A stretch of DNA of 64,000 nt, taken from positions 114,307-178,306 of the forward strand of contig NZ_AUBP01000017.1 of the NCBI RefSeq assembly GCF_000429305.1. Reading direction: 5' to 3'. Below, piece after piece: positions 46,824 to 55,178 of the stretch (its first letter is position 1; each line of letters opens with the position of its first letter). The stretch is from Desulfovibrio inopinatus DSM 10711 (GTDB taxonomy: Bacteria; Desulfobacterota; Desulfovibrionia; Desulfovibrionales; Desulfovibrionaceae). The position numbers were made by a program, and so were the translations under genes. The notes beneath the pieces were generated by a model, which was not told where the DNA came from, ran no database searches, and was given only the letters and a program-made list of their open reading frames with translations.

Positions 46824-47243
46824 ATGAAAGATCCTGACTGTATTTTTTGCAAAATCGTGCGAGGGGAAATTCCCTGTGCCGAAGTGTATGCGACAAGCCG
46901 TGTTCTGGCATTCATGGACATTGGTCCCGTGATTAAAGGGCACACGCTTGTTATTCCAAAGGAGCATTATCCAACTCTCTTGGATATCCCGAACGATCTT
47001 GGAGAAGAGCTTCTGGACGCGATAAAACGCGTCGGCCGCGGTGTTATGGAAGCGACGAACGCGGCTGGTCTCAATGTCGGTATGAACAATCACGCAGCCG
47101 CAGGACAGGTTGTGTTTCACGCACATTTCCATGTTGTTCCCCGTTTCCCCGACGATGGTTTTAAGCTTTGGCCTCCTGGGAAGTACGACGATATGGAAGA
47201 AATGGAACGGCTGGCTGCTGCTATTCGCCAGCAAATCAAGTAG
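46824..47243 (+). CDS. HIT-family nucleotide hydrolase
   Basis: The 139-residue protein has CIFCKIVRGEIPC near the start (two Cys that may bind zinc) and the HIT triad HAHFHVVPRF near residues 99-108. Members hydrolyse nucleotide phosphoramidates or dinucleotides. AGGGTGA sits before the ATG at 46824, so the longer frame from 46704 is not used. It is followed 24 bases later by the IHF-like gene. Confidence 0.92.
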   Translation: MKDPDCIFCKIVRGEIPCAEVYATSRVLAFMDIGPVIKGHTLVIPKEHYPTLLDIPNDLGEELLDAIKRVGRGVMEATNAAGLNVGMNNHAAAGQVVFHAHFHVVPRFPDDGFKLWPPGKYDDMEEMERLAAAIRQQIK

Positions 47244-47267
47244 CGTCGAAACGACGTGGAGGACGGC

Positions 47268-47579
47268 ATGAGCGGAAAAACGCTGACGAAAGCCGATATC
47301 GTTGACTACATCTATGAGAAAACCGAGCGCAACCGAGCCGAAGTCAAAGTGACAGTGGACAATTTGCTCGATCTCATGAAACAGGCCATCAAAAAAGATA
47401 GCTCACTGTTGGTCAGTGGGTTTGGTAAGTTTGAGGCCTACGCCAAAAAAGCCCGTAAGGGGAGAAATCCTCAGACCAATGACAGCATTATCTTGCCACC
47501 TCGACGAGTGGTGGTCTTCCGTCTCTCTCGGAAGTTCCGGGCTGAATTGAACCCTGACGAAGTCCTGTCCGATTCGTAG
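47268..47579 (+). CDS. IHF/HU-family DNA-binding protein
   Basis: A protein of about 103 residues with the HU/IHF fold: TLTKADIVDYIYEKT, LLVSGFGKFEAYAKKARKGRNPQTNDSI (DNA arm) and RRVVVFRLSRKFRAELN. The GRNPQT arm and overall form fit the IHF alpha subunit more than HU. GGAGG lies five bases before the ATG at 47268. Likely a nucleoid and regulatory DNA-bending protein. Confidence 0.9.
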   Translation: MSGKTLTKADIVDYIYEKTERNRAEVKVTVDNLLDLMKQAIKKDSSLLVSGFGKFEAYAKKARKGRNPQTNDSIILPPRRVVVFRLSRKFRAELNPDEVLSDS

Positions 47580-47626
47580 TTAGAAAGACGCGGGCTCGTC
47601 TAACCCACTGCGTTGTGGACGGAACG

Positions 47627-47665
47627 CTACCGCCTGGATTGTCTCTCGGAGAGTCCAGGCGGTAG
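47627..47665. terminator. Hairpin between IHF and rlpA genes
   Basis: A 12-bp perfect stem, CTACCGCCTGGA with TCCAGGCGGTAG, and an inner CTCT/AGAG stem. There is no T-run. The site lies between convergent genes. Confidence 0.5.
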
Positions 47666-47757
47666 TATCACGTATTGTGCAATGTCTTGTCTGTTCGAGC
47701 CTTTGATGAAGAGGCTTGGACAGTGTGGTGTGCGTGCTGACTCCCGGTTTGTCCATG

Positions 47758-48498
47758 CTATTGTGCAATGACAAAGGCGTCGGCAAAACGGGGTTCCAGT
47801 CTGTTGCGTGCGTGCTTGGCGGCGCCAAGACTTTTGAAGGCACCGGCATGAACCTGATTGTATCCCAAGCCATTGACAATGCCGTAGTGGAGGCGTGATC
47901 CGGTGTAGCCTGCTTGTCGGAGTTGGTTCAGGAGTCGGTCGGCATTGACTTTGTTACGAAACGCACCGACTTGAACATAAAATGGACCAGGAAGATCATC
48001 TATACGACCTCCCCCTGGAAGACTTTCCACGGTTTCCACGCGAACAAGGGCAGTACCGGTTTTCAGTACCCCTAGCTGGCTGGCTGCTCCGCGAGAGAGA
48101 TCAATGATGCGCCCGGAAACAAACGGTCCTCGATCATTGACGCGAACAACCAGAGTCTTTCCGTTGTCGAGATTGGTCACGCGGACTTTGGTATGCATGG
48201 GAAGAATTTTATGGGCAGCCGTGATGCCTTCCATATCATAGACTTCGCCACATGAAGTGCGTTTGCCGTGAAAACCCGGACCGTACCACGACGCACGACC
48301 GACTTCGCTATAGCCTGAAGCATTCGAGAGAGGATAGTATGTTTTCCCTCGAACCGAATAGGGGCGTTGTGTGCCGGAACGGCGCACCGCCGTATTTTCA
48401 CTTGTTCCACATCCAGAAGCAAGAAGTGTTATGAGCGTGAGAAGAATCATCCCATAACACTGTAGAATCGGCCAAGAAAATCTGCCGGTAAACCTCAT
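47758..48498 (-). CDS. rlpA: RlpA-family lipoprotein with SPOR domain
   Basis: About 246 residues: a lipoprotein signal (LLASGCG lipobox), a double-psi barrel with GRASWYGPGFHGKRTSCGE and VVRVNDRGPFVSGRIIDLS including the catalytic Asp, and a C-terminal SPOR domain (GPFYVQVGAFRNKVNADRLLNQL) that binds denuded glycan strands. RlpA is a lytic transglycosylase acting at the septum. GGAAGGA precedes the ATG at 48498. Confidence 0.93.
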   Translation of the reverse strand: MRFTGRFSWPILQCYGMILLTLITLLASGCGTSENTAVRRSGTQRPYSVRGKTYYPLSNASGYSEVGRASWYGPGFHGKRTSCGEVYDMEGITAAHKILPMHTKVRVTNLDNGKTLVVRVNDRGPFVSGRIIDLSRGAASQLGVLKTGTALVRVETVESLPGGGRIDDLPGPFYVQVGAFRNKVNADRLLNQLRQAGYTGSRLHYGIVNGLGYNQVHAGAFKSLGAAKHARNRLEPRFADAFVIAQ

Positions 48499-48616
48499 GA
48501 ATCCTTCCTTGCGCATGATGATGTATTCGTATATCGCACAATCGTTTTGTTGCTCAAATCGTCAAAGGCTGCAAGTTGTGATTATGGTCGCATGAAGACA
48601 AGGATAATGGTATTTC

Positions 48617-49165
48617 GTGGTCGAAGATAGCAATCGTAAACTCAAATCCCTTGTTGATTCCGGGGTAAGCGTAGAGCATCTCAAAATTGGGGAGTGCATC
48701 TTCACGTCGAGACCCCTTATCATCAGCACGGTCCTGGGGAGTTGTGTCGGGGCAACCCTCTATCATCCGCGGACCGGTTTTGCCGCCATGTTTCACGCAA
48801 TGTTGCCATCTATTGAAAATGCCCGCAATCCCAACCAGCCCTGCAATTTTGTCGATAATGCGCTGGAAAGTCTGTTTGCTCGGTTCGAGCTCAGAAAGAT
48901 CAGTGTGCGATCGTTGACCGTCCGTCTTTTTGGGGGCGGATTGACGATGTATTCAGACGAAAAGCGTCAATTCGGTGAGATATTGGATGTGGGACGAAAG
49001 AATGTGGAGATGGCGCGATCCATTTTGAGTAAACGCGGTCTTGATGTCGCGTGTGAAGACGTTTTGGGCAACCAAGGACGCAAAGTGTTGTTTTATACAA
49101 AGACGGGAGACACGTGGATGAAATTCGTCTCTAGCACACACAAGAATAGTTATACATTCCGCTAA
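48617..49165 (+). CDS. cheD: Chemoreceptor glutamine deamidase CheD
   Basis: The 182-residue protein has the catalytic core: TVLGSCVGATLYHPRTGFAAMFHAMLP with the nucleophile Cys and His, and FGGGLTM. CheD deamidates chemotaxis receptors and interacts with CheC. The GTG start lacks a strong ribosome site. No other chemotaxis genes are nearby, although flagellar genes are present in the window. Confidence 0.9.
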   Translation: MVEDSNRKLKSLVDSGVSVEHLKIGECIFTSRPLIISTVLGSCVGATLYHPRTGFAAMFHAMLPSIENARNPNQPCNFVDNALESLFARFELRKISVRSLTVRLFGGGLTMYSDEKRQFGEILDVGRKNVEMARSILSKRGLDVACEDVLGNQGRKVLFYTKTGDTWMKFVSSTHKNSYTFR

Positions 49166-49390
49166 ATTTGCATTTCCTGCCTGTTTGGCCTCTCTTCTTC
49201 GATTTTTGAGAAAAAGTAATACTTTTTGACTTGAATCAACTCCTTCCCGTAGCCAGATTGCTATACCGGAATTACATGATGTCAACGACACATGAAGCAC
49301 ATGATGCTATGTTGATATCGATACAAAAAATTCCCCCGATGAGACCGCCTGCATGGTCCATCTGCAAGAACGCCACGGAAGGAGCGACCG

Positions 49391-50143
49391 ATGAAAGTAA
49401 TGCGTGATATCGTAAAAATAGATGAAGAGCTGTGTAATGGTTGCGGAGAGTGTGTACCTGCTTGTGCGGAAGGCGCTATTCAAATTATCGACGGAAAAGC
49501 TCGACTGAAAGCGGAAAAATATTGCGATGGCCTGGGCGCATGTCTTGGGAATTGCCCTCAAGGCGCTTTGACTATTATTCAAGAAGAATCCGATCCGTTC
49601 GATGAAGAGGCTGTGCATGATATGCTGGCCAAGGAAAACGCTGTGAATCCACAACCGAAAGCGCGTGGAGGATGTCCTGGATCGGCGCAAATGGTGTTTA
49701 CTCCAAAACCGGCGACACCATCTGTTCAGCACGAAACGTCGGCTTCGGCATTGACGCATTGGCCGGTCAAGTTGCGTCTAATGAATCCCCAGGCACCGTT
49801 TCTCAAAGGGGCCAATTTGATGATCACGGCCGATTGCGCCACCGTTGCCTTGGCCGGTTTTAATCCTGGATATGCGGCCGGCCATGTCATCGCGTTGGCC
49901 TGTCCCAAGTTTGAAGAAGCCGAAGCCAACGCGGCAAAGCTGGCTGAGATCATTCAGGCTAACGACCTGACATCGCTTGTTGTGGTGGAGATGGAAGTTC
50001 CCTGCTGTCAGGCCTTGGATAATGTTATTTTAGCTGGTGTTGCTCACTCCGGAAAGACCATTGCCCTGGAAAAATGGGTCGTGTCCCGAACCGGGGAGGT
50101 CATTAAGAAAGGCCCCGTGGGAGAGCGACATATTTTAGGATAA
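49391..50143 (+). CDS. 4Fe-4S ferredoxin-domain protein
   Basis: The 250-residue protein begins with two ferredoxin-like [4Fe-4S] motifs (CNGCGECVPAC and CDGLGACLGNCP), the second with altered spacing. A domain with further cysteines (ITADCATVALAGFNPGYA, IALACPKFEEAEANAAKLAEII, EMEVPCCQAL) follows. It resembles iron-sulfur proteins that partner hydrogenases or oxidoreductases in anaerobes; the exact role is unknown. It ends at a strong terminator. Confidence 0.88.
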   Translation: MKVMRDIVKIDEELCNGCGECVPACAEGAIQIIDGKARLKAEKYCDGLGACLGNCPQGALTIIQEESDPFDEEAVHDMLAKENAVNPQPKARGGCPGSAQMVFTPKPATPSVQHETSASALTHWPVKLRLMNPQAPFLKGANLMITADCATVALAGFNPGYAAGHVIALACPKFEEAEANAAKLAEIIQANDLTSLVVVEMEVPCCQALDNVILAGVAHSGKTIALEKWVVSRTGEVIKKGPVGERHILG

Positions 50144-50448
50144 CACGCGAAAAATACGAATATTTGTCTTACAGAAAGCAGCCCCCGGAAAAAAATTTCG
50201 GGGGCTGCTTTCTGTTGTGATAGCTGTTTACCGTCACGGCACCGTCAGTGTTCATTGGGCGGTAAAGGAAAGATCGATGGGACTCTTGAATTGATGTAAA
50301 AATGAATTCTGCCGAGTGCAGACTGATTAAATGAGGTTGGTTAATAAGTTGACTCATGGTTTTCCTGATACCAAAAAATGGACGCGTCTGATAATAAAAG
50401 AAATTCTATATAATATGTGGAAATATAAATCAAAAAAAGGCGGAATAA
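50144..50448. other. Intergenic region before the TSP3-repeat gene
   Basis: About 305 bases. It contains the large 17-bp hairpin (50171-50215) and a low G+C stretch that precedes the repeat-protein gene. No other gene is seen. Confidence 0.6.
50171..50215 (+). terminator. Large hairpin terminator (twin of 51626-51676)
   Basis: A perfect 17-bp stem (ACAGAAAGCAGCCCCCG and its complement) around an A/T-rich loop. Its core GCCCCCGGAAA/TTTCGGGGGC is shared with the hairpin at 51626-51676. Confidence 0.85.
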
Positions 50449-51471
50449 ATGATTCGAAGACGTATTCTTTCGTGGCTTGTCGCATGTGGCATTGTATTGA
50501 ACGCTGGTATTGCATGTGCTGATTTTCCTGATGTGCCGAGTGGTACAATTCCTCTACATATTAAAGGATATATAACTACTCAATATGAGTCTGATGTGTA
50601 TATATGGAGAGATACGTCAGAAAATATGTATATTCGATATGATCCAACGACATCAAAATTTTATATTGGATTATCTGACTGGACTGCTGCTCAAGATGAT
50701 AAAACATGTATGATGTACACCATTGATGAGTATGGATTTAATTTTTATCAATATATAACATCATCAGTGACAACATTTTTTAAGCCTTCATCATCCTACT
50801 GCGGTATTAATTTTAACAATCCATTCTCTCTTCGCTATGATGATGGAACAGTATTTCAATATCCATCAGACTTTGGCAGTTCTGGACCTGATGAGCCAAT
50901 ATGTACTTGCGATGACACAGACTCCGACGGCGTTCCAGATGCATGGGACGAATGCCCATTGACACCTGCTGGAAGTCTTGTCGATGAGACGGGATGCCCA
51001 GGAACAATGAGCGTCATCGATAGTGACAATGATGGAGTCCAAGACTGTTGGGATCAGTGTCCAGATACGCCGACCGGAAGTCTTGTCGATGCGATTGGAT
51101 GTCCAGGAACGACGCAAGTTGTCGACTCCGACGGCGATGGAGTTCAGGATAATTGGGATCGATGCACAGATACACCCGAAGGAAGCCTTGTTGATGCTAC
51201 CGGTTGTCCTGGCTCAACACAAATCGCCGACTCCGATAATGACGGTGTTCAGGATGGGTGGGATCAATGCGCCGACACCCCAACCGGAAGCCTTGTTGAT
51301 TCAGTCGGTTGCCCGGGAACGACGCAAGTTTCAGATGCCGACAACGATGGTGTGCCTGATACTTGGGACCAATGCGCGGACACTCCCGCAAAAAGCCTTG
51401 TCGATTCCACTGGCTGCCCCGGTACGCCGGAAACAGATTTGATGATTGTTCCTATGGTCATCACCAAATAG
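50449..51471 (+). CDS. Secreted protein with five thrombospondin type-3 repeats
   Basis: The 340-residue protein has a signal peptide (MIRRRILSWLVACGIVLNAGIACA), an unassigned N-terminal domain of about 130 residues rich in Tyr and Asp (A+T-rich DNA), and five tandem repeats of exactly 35 residues from about residue 156 to 325. Each repeat has a DSDNDGVQDxWDQC-type calcium-binding half and a GSLVDxxGCPG half, as in TSP3 and OmpA-linked repeats. No membrane anchor follows. Likely a calcium-stabilised surface or secreted protein. Confidence 0.85.
   Translation: MIRRRILSWLVACGIVLNAGIACADFPDVPSGTIPLHIKGYITTQYESDVYIWRDTSENMYIRYDPTTSKFYIGLSDWTAAQDDKTCMMYTIDEYGFNFYQYITSSVTTFFKPSSSYCGINFNNPFSLRYDDGTVFQYPSDFGSSGPDEPICTCDDTDSDGVPDAWDECPLTPAGSLVDETGCPGTMSVIDSDNDGVQDCWDQCPDTPTGSLVDAIGCPGTTQVVDSDGDGVQDNWDRCTDTPEGSLVDATGCPGSTQIADSDNDGVQDGWDQCADTPTGSLVDSVGCPGTTQVSDADNDGVPDTWDQCADTPAKSLVDSTGCPGTPETDLMIVPMVITK
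50914..51423 (+). repeat. Five tandem 105-bp repeats encoding TSP3 units
   Basis: The DNA encoding the TSP3 repeats shows a 105-bp period. Units differ mainly in codon 3 positions and in a few residues, such as GDGVQDNWDR versus NDGVQDGWDQ. Confidence 0.85.
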
Positions 51472-51476
51472 TTCTC

Positions 51477-51625
51477 TCGCATTTCGACGTGGGGCTGTTG
51501 TTCTGTACAACGGCCTCATCTCTCTTCAACGATGAAGGAAAAGCAATTCCGCGTTTAGTGCGTGCATGGGAAGAATTGAAAGTTTGATGTTCAAGATGCC
51601 ATGCGGATAAAGTGAATATTCGCCT
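51477..51625. other. Intergenic region after the repeat-protein gene
   Basis: A short non-coding stretch before the twin hairpin. Nothing recognisable is visible. Confidence 0.4.
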
Positions 51626-51676
51626 CACAAGAAAAACTGCCCCCGGAAATATTTTTCGGGGGCAGTTTTTCTTGTG
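51626..51676. terminator. Large hairpin, likely terminator of the repeat-protein gene
   Basis: A perfect 20-bp stem (CACAAGAAAAACTGCCCCCG and its complement) around an 11-base A/T loop. The core matches the hairpin at 50171-50215. The flank lacks a strong T-run, but the right arm itself contains TTTTTC. Confidence 0.7.
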
Positions 51677-51695
51677 ATCTCTTTGTTTCCTGTCG

Positions 51696-51731
51696 CAAAA
51701 AGAAAGGAGCCAGGCATTAGTCTGGCTCCTT
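51696..51731 (-). terminator. Terminator of tRNA-Arg
   Basis: AAGGAGCCAG pairs with CTGGCTCCTT around an 8-base loop. On the minus strand it is followed by TCTTTTT. Confidence 0.8.
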
Positions 51732-51740
51732 GAAATTTTT

Positions 51741-51817
51741 TGGCGCGCCCGGAGAGATTCGAACTCCCGACCTGCGGATTCGAAGTCCGACGCTCTATCC
51801 GGCTGAGCTACGGGCGC
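51741..51817 (-). tRNA. tRNA-Arg (anticodon TCG, CCA encoded)
   Basis: On the minus strand a 77-base cloverleaf starts GCGCCCG and ends CGGGCGC G CCA, with D arm GCTC/GAGC, anticodon loop CTTCGAA and T arm GGGAGTTCGAATCTCTC. The TCG anticodon reads CGA. Encoded CCA is present. Confidence 0.95.
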
Positions 51818-52118
51818 GCGGTTTGAGTGTATAGCAGTCAGAGAGATTCGTCGTCAACGGAGAGTTTCGTCGGTGACGTAAAAAATTTTGAATGAGCCTT
51901 CTTACGTGCTTTGATGAAAACTCAATTATTTCATGTTGTTGATTTGTGAATATGTGCGTGTTGTCTTCTCTTGTGAGTTGTTTGGGGAGATTTTCTTTTT
52001 TTCGATGAGGAGAATTATATCCTCATACCACATAAAAGTTTTGAGGAGATCGGTGTCGAAAGAGGGGAGAGAGGCGTCTTAAGTTATTGGTGTATGCTGT
52101 CATACGTGTTTCGAGCCA
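51818..52118. other. Intergenic region between tRNA-Arg and the ArsR gene
   Basis: Contains the tRNA promoter on the minus strand (listed) and about 230 further bases without a gene. GTTTCGAG near 52107-52114 loosely resembles one half of the ArsR operator. Confidence 0.5.
51828..51857 (-). promoter_or_regulatory. Sigma-70 promoter of tRNA-Arg
   Basis: On the minus strand TTGACG, an 18-base spacer, then TATACA, about 10 bases before the mature tRNA. Confidence 0.6.
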
Positions 52119-52138
52119 TTGACAGACGATTTTTACTC

Positions 52139-52162
52139 GTTTAGACTTCGAGAAATGTCGAA
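52139..52162. promoter_or_regulatory. Candidate ArsR operator 1, over the ArsR start
   Basis: TTCGA-N6-TCGAA (52147-52162) is preceded by GTTTAGAC. The same 13 bases (GTTTAGACTTCGA) occur inverted at 52514-52526. The site overlaps the likely arsR start codon. Confidence 0.6.
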
Positions 52163-52484
52163 CTCTGAATTGTTGCTTTCCGAACAGGAACTGGAAGACG
52201 CTGCTCGCATGTTCAAGGCGCTCTCCAACCCACATCGGCTTCGTATTTTTATGGAGCTTTCTTCATGTTGGGCTGGGAATGTGGTCTCGAGTCCTGCTGA
52301 GAATTTTACCAATTGTCAGGGGGACTTTGCCGAACGTCTTGGTTTAGCACCGTCTACAGTTTCTCACCATTTCAAGGAACTTCGACAAGCAGGCTTGGTT
52401 CACATGAAGCGTGAAGGAAAAAATTTACTTTTCTGGGTGGATAAAGAGGCCACCGATGCCTTGCAGGCTCTTCTGAAAGTGTAA
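52155..52484 (+). CDS. ArsR-family transcriptional regulator
   Basis: The protein (about 109 residues from 52155) has a winged helix-turn-helix: ARMFKALSNPHRLRIFMELS and APSTVSHHFKELRQAGLV. Two cysteines (ELSSC and NCQ) could sense metal, oxidant or thiol stress; the classic ArsR metal box ELCVCDL is absent. The start is unclear: ATG at 52155 has GAG only two bases upstream, and a TTG at 52119 would extend it by twelve residues. Paired operators flank the gene, so it probably represses itself and the next gene. Confidence 0.85.
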   Translation: MSNSELLLSEQELEDAARMFKALSNPHRLRIFMELSSCWAGNVVSSPAENFTNCQGDFAERLGLAPSTVSHHFKELRQAGLVHMKREGKNLLFWVDKEATDALQALLKV

Positions 52485-52502
52485 AATTTTTTGGTAAGTT
52501 AA

Positions 52503-52526
52503 TTCGAAACATTTCGAAGTCTAAAC
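52503..52526. promoter_or_regulatory. Candidate ArsR operator 2, before the flavoprotein gene
   Basis: TTCGA-N6-TCGAA (52503-52518) followed by GTCTAAAC, in inverted orientation to operator 1. It lies about 24 bases before the ATG of the FMN reductase gene. Confidence 0.6.
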
Positions 52527-52541
52527 ATCAAGGAGCTTAGA

Positions 52542-53108
52542 ATGAACGTTGTCACCGTACTGGGAAGTCCGAGAAAAGAGGGAAACTCCAGCTCTATCGC
52601 GATGGCCTTTACTCGCAAAGCGCAGTCGATGGGGGCACATGTTTCCGTGTACTACCTCAATGGAATGAATTTTCAAGGATGTCAGGGGTGTATGTCCTGC
52701 AAGAAACAACACGAACACTGTATACTCAAGGATGATCTCACCGCGTTATTGGAGGACATTGTTGAGGCTGACGCGGTGGTTATGGCATCGCCGATTTATT
52801 ACCACACCGTTACAGGCCAATTTAAAACGTTTTTCGATCGTACCTTTTCCTTTCTGAAACCCAACTTTTTCAATCGTCCCGATCCCTGTCGACTGCCTCA
52901 AGGAAAGAAAGGGCTCTTGATTCTTTCGCAGGGGCAAGGAGAAACGGAATTTCACGATGTAGTCGATCAGTATCAGTACTTCATGGAAGCGTATGGTATG
53001 GGCGAGCGGCATGTCATTCGAGCCGTCAAACTTGTCGAATCGTCTTCCGCTGAGGATCGTCAACTTTATGTAGATGAGGCGGTCGCATTGGCGCAGACGT
53101 GGTGCTAG
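52542..53108 (+). CDS. NADPH-dependent FMN reductase / flavodoxin-family protein
   Basis: The 188-residue protein has the flavodoxin fold start VTVLGSPRKEGNSSSIAMAF (FMN phosphate loop), a CQGCMSCKK pair of cysteines typical of the iron-sulfur flavoprotein and WrbA-like group, and ASPIYYHTVTGQFKTFFDR. It probably reduces quinones or flavins using NAD(P)H. AAGGAG is well placed. It is next to ArsR, with an operator between. Confidence 0.85.
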   Translation: MNVVTVLGSPRKEGNSSSIAMAFTRKAQSMGAHVSVYYLNGMNFQGCQGCMSCKKQHEHCILKDDLTALLEDIVEADAVVMASPIYYHTVTGQFKTFFDRTFSFLKPNFFNRPDPCRLPQGKKGLLILSQGQGETEFHDVVDQYQYFMEAYGMGERHVIRAVKLVESSSAEDRQLYVDEAVALAQTWC

Positions 53109-53126
53109 CCCCAGAGCGTCGTGTGT

Positions 53127-53168
53127 TTGCGGTGAGGTGAAGGCTCTTGGGCTCTTCCCTCACCGCCA
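53127..53168. terminator. Hairpin between convergent genes
   Basis: GCGGTGAGG and CCTCACCGC form a stem between the flavoprotein gene and the methionine-folate gene. A long loop and no T-run make its termination strength uncertain. Confidence 0.4.
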
Positions 53169-53175
53169 ATATCGT

Positions 53176-54981
53176 TTATGCTCGTCTTCCCAATCGTTCC
53201 ATAAGCTCCAGCGCCATGGTGTAACGATTAAATGGCGGGATGAGGTAGACGCCAGCGAAGTGGGGCCAGCTATATTCAAGCAGTTCCCAGGCGATATCAA
53301 CACCGACATGCATGCCGTTTTCTCCTGCCTCGTGCATTCGTTTGCGAATTGACTCGGGAATATCAATGCCAGGGAATTCGTTGTGGAGGAATTCGGCATT
53401 GCGCGAGCTGGCAAGGGGCATGATGCCGAGAAAAATCGGCGTTTTGATATGTGATGTCATTTCCAGGATGCGATCGACTTTTTCACGGGAATAGACCGGT
53501 TGCGTGAGGAAATAATTGGCTCCGCGTTCTATTTTGCGTTCCATGCGTCGAACTTGCAGTGCCATATTTGCCGTATTGGGATTGTACGCAGCTCCAATAC
53601 AAAACGATCCCGGTTGTTTCATGTCTTCCCCGGAGGCGTTCTTGCCGTGGTTGAACGAATCGAGGAGTTTGATCAGTTCGTACGATTTCAAATCGTACAC
53701 CCCGGTCACACGTTCTTCCCCGACGGAAGGGGGGTCACCGGTAATTGCCAAGATGTTTTGCAGACCAAGGGCGGCGAGCCCCATAATCACCGATTGCATA
53801 CCAACAAGGTTGCGATCTCGGCCGGTCAGGTGGATGATCGGTTCAATGCCGGTTTTCTCCCGTGCAATAAGCGCGGCCGCAATATTGGAGAGGCGTGAAA
53901 TGGCCAGGGGGTTTTCGGCCATGGTGACGGCATCGGCTCCGGCTTGAGCGAGTGCGTGCGACCCTTTGATCAATCCACTGAGATCCATGTGCTTCGGCGG
54001 ATCGAGTTCGACAAGAATCATTTTCTTTGTGCCAAGCTTTTGTGCAAAGGCACTCTTGGTAGGTGCGGTTACCGTTTCAGATGCCTTGTGAGGCGCTCGG
54101 GCCGTGATAGAGATTCCCGGCTTGGCTTCCAGCGCTGTGCGCAGAGCGGCAATATGCTCGGCACTGGTGCCACAACATCCGCCGATCAGTCTGGCACCAA
54201 GGCTGGCGCACTGTGCGGTGACGCGGGCAAAATATTCAGGGGTGCTTTTATAAATGAGCCGGTCATTGAGTTGTTCAGGGAAACCGGCATTGGGAAAGAC
54301 CGACAACGGACAGTCAATCGTCCCCGCATGAGAAAGGACATCAAAGGCGCCTTTGGGGCCGATGCCGCAGTTGAGACCGACAACGTCGGCTCCGGCTTGG
54401 CATAACGCAACGAAACAGGCTGCCGGATCACGACCATCCAAACTCTGCCCTTGGCCTGTAAAAACCATTTGCGCCACAACAGGAATGGAAACGGTCTGTT
54501 TGACCGCCTTGAGGGCCGTCAACAGGGTGGTCAGGCTGGAAAAGGTTTCCAAAATGAGTATGTCTACACCGCCAGCGACCAGAGCCTGTGCCTGCTCGAT
54601 ATAGATGTCTTCAATTTCTTTTGGGGAGGGTGCTATATCGCGCAATCGGCCAAGGGGACCAAGAGAGCCGGCAACCCAACGGTCTTCACCGGCGCGTTGG
54701 CGTGCAATGTGTGCTCCGGTTCGGTTGATTTCCTCGACGTGGCCTTCCAGACCGAACCCGGCGAGTTTGTATCGGTTGGCTCCGAAAGTATTGGTTTCTA
54801 TAAGTTCGGCACCAGCATCAATATAAGCGTCATGGATGGAACCGACAAGTTCGGGGCGACTGAGATTGAACTCATCGAAGCACCGTGCCGACTCAGCTCC
54901 TTTTTCAAACAGCATGGTTCCCATGGCGCCATCGGCCAGTACAACTCGACTCTTTAGAATTGTCAGTATATTGTCACGCAT
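53176..54981 (-). CDS. Bifunctional homocysteine S-methyltransferase / methylenetetrahydrofolate reductase
   Basis: About 601 residues from 54981. The N-terminal half is a homocysteine methyltransferase with Zn ligands in GLNCGIG and IGGCCGTS and the start VVLADGAMGTMLFEKG. The C-terminal half is MTHFR, with LVELDPPKHMDLSG and NYFLTQPVYSREKVDRIL. A fusion of this type links methyl-THF formation to methionine or SAM supply. AAGGAG lies before the start at a wide 11-base spacing. A hairpin with T-run precedes the gene. Confidence 0.9.
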   Translation of the reverse strand: MRDNILTILKSRVVLADGAMGTMLFEKGAESARCFDEFNLSRPELVGSIHDAYIDAGAELIETNTFGANRYKLAGFGLEGHVEEINRTGAHIARQRAGEDRWVAGSLGPLGRLRDIAPSPKEIEDIYIEQAQALVAGGVDILILETFSSLTTLLTALKAVKQTVSIPVVAQMVFTGQGQSLDGRDPAACFVALCQAGADVVGLNCGIGPKGAFDVLSHAGTIDCPLSVFPNAGFPEQLNDRLIYKSTPEYFARVTAQCASLGARLIGGCCGTSAEHIAALRTALEAKPGISITARAPHKASETVTAPTKSAFAQKLGTKKMILVELDPPKHMDLSGLIKGSHALAQAGADAVTMAENPLAISRLSNIAAALIAREKTGIEPIIHLTGRDRNLVGMQSVIMGLAALGLQNILAITGDPPSVGEERVTGVYDLKSYELIKLLDSFNHGKNASGEDMKQPGSFCIGAAYNPNTANMALQVRRMERKIERGANYFLTQPVYSREKVDRILEMTSHIKTPIFLGIMPLASSRNAEFLHNEFPGIDIPESIRKRMHEAGENGMHVGVDIAWELLEYSWPHFAGVYLIPPFNRYTMALELMERLGRRA

Positions 54982-55026
54982 TGATCGTAAAACTCCTTGC
55001 ACGTTCTCATGGTATAACGACCAAGT

Positions 55027-55055
55027 GAAAAAAACCGGCTCTGCGAACAGGCCGG
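55027..55055 (-). terminator. Leader hairpin with T-run upstream of the methyltransferase/MTHFR gene
   Basis: On the minus strand CCGGCCTG and CAG-(A)-GCCGG pair around a TTCG tetraloop with one bulge, followed by TTTTTTT. It sits between the predicted promoter and the coding start. Confidence 0.6.
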
Positions 55056-55065
55056 ACGTAATACG

Positions 55066-55094
55066 AGCATACGACACTTACCCGCGGAAGGCAA
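55066..55094 (-). promoter_or_regulatory. Possible sigma-70 promoter of the methyltransferase/MTHFR gene
   Basis: TTGCCT, 17 bases, TATGCT on the minus strand. The RNA would start near 55059, just before the hairpin. Confidence 0.4.
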
Positions 55095-55178
55095 AAAAGG
55101 GCATTTCGACAGAAATAAAAGTTTTGCTCGTTTGAGGCTTCCCGTCTACAGTGTTGAAAAAAAGTGGAGAACATGACC

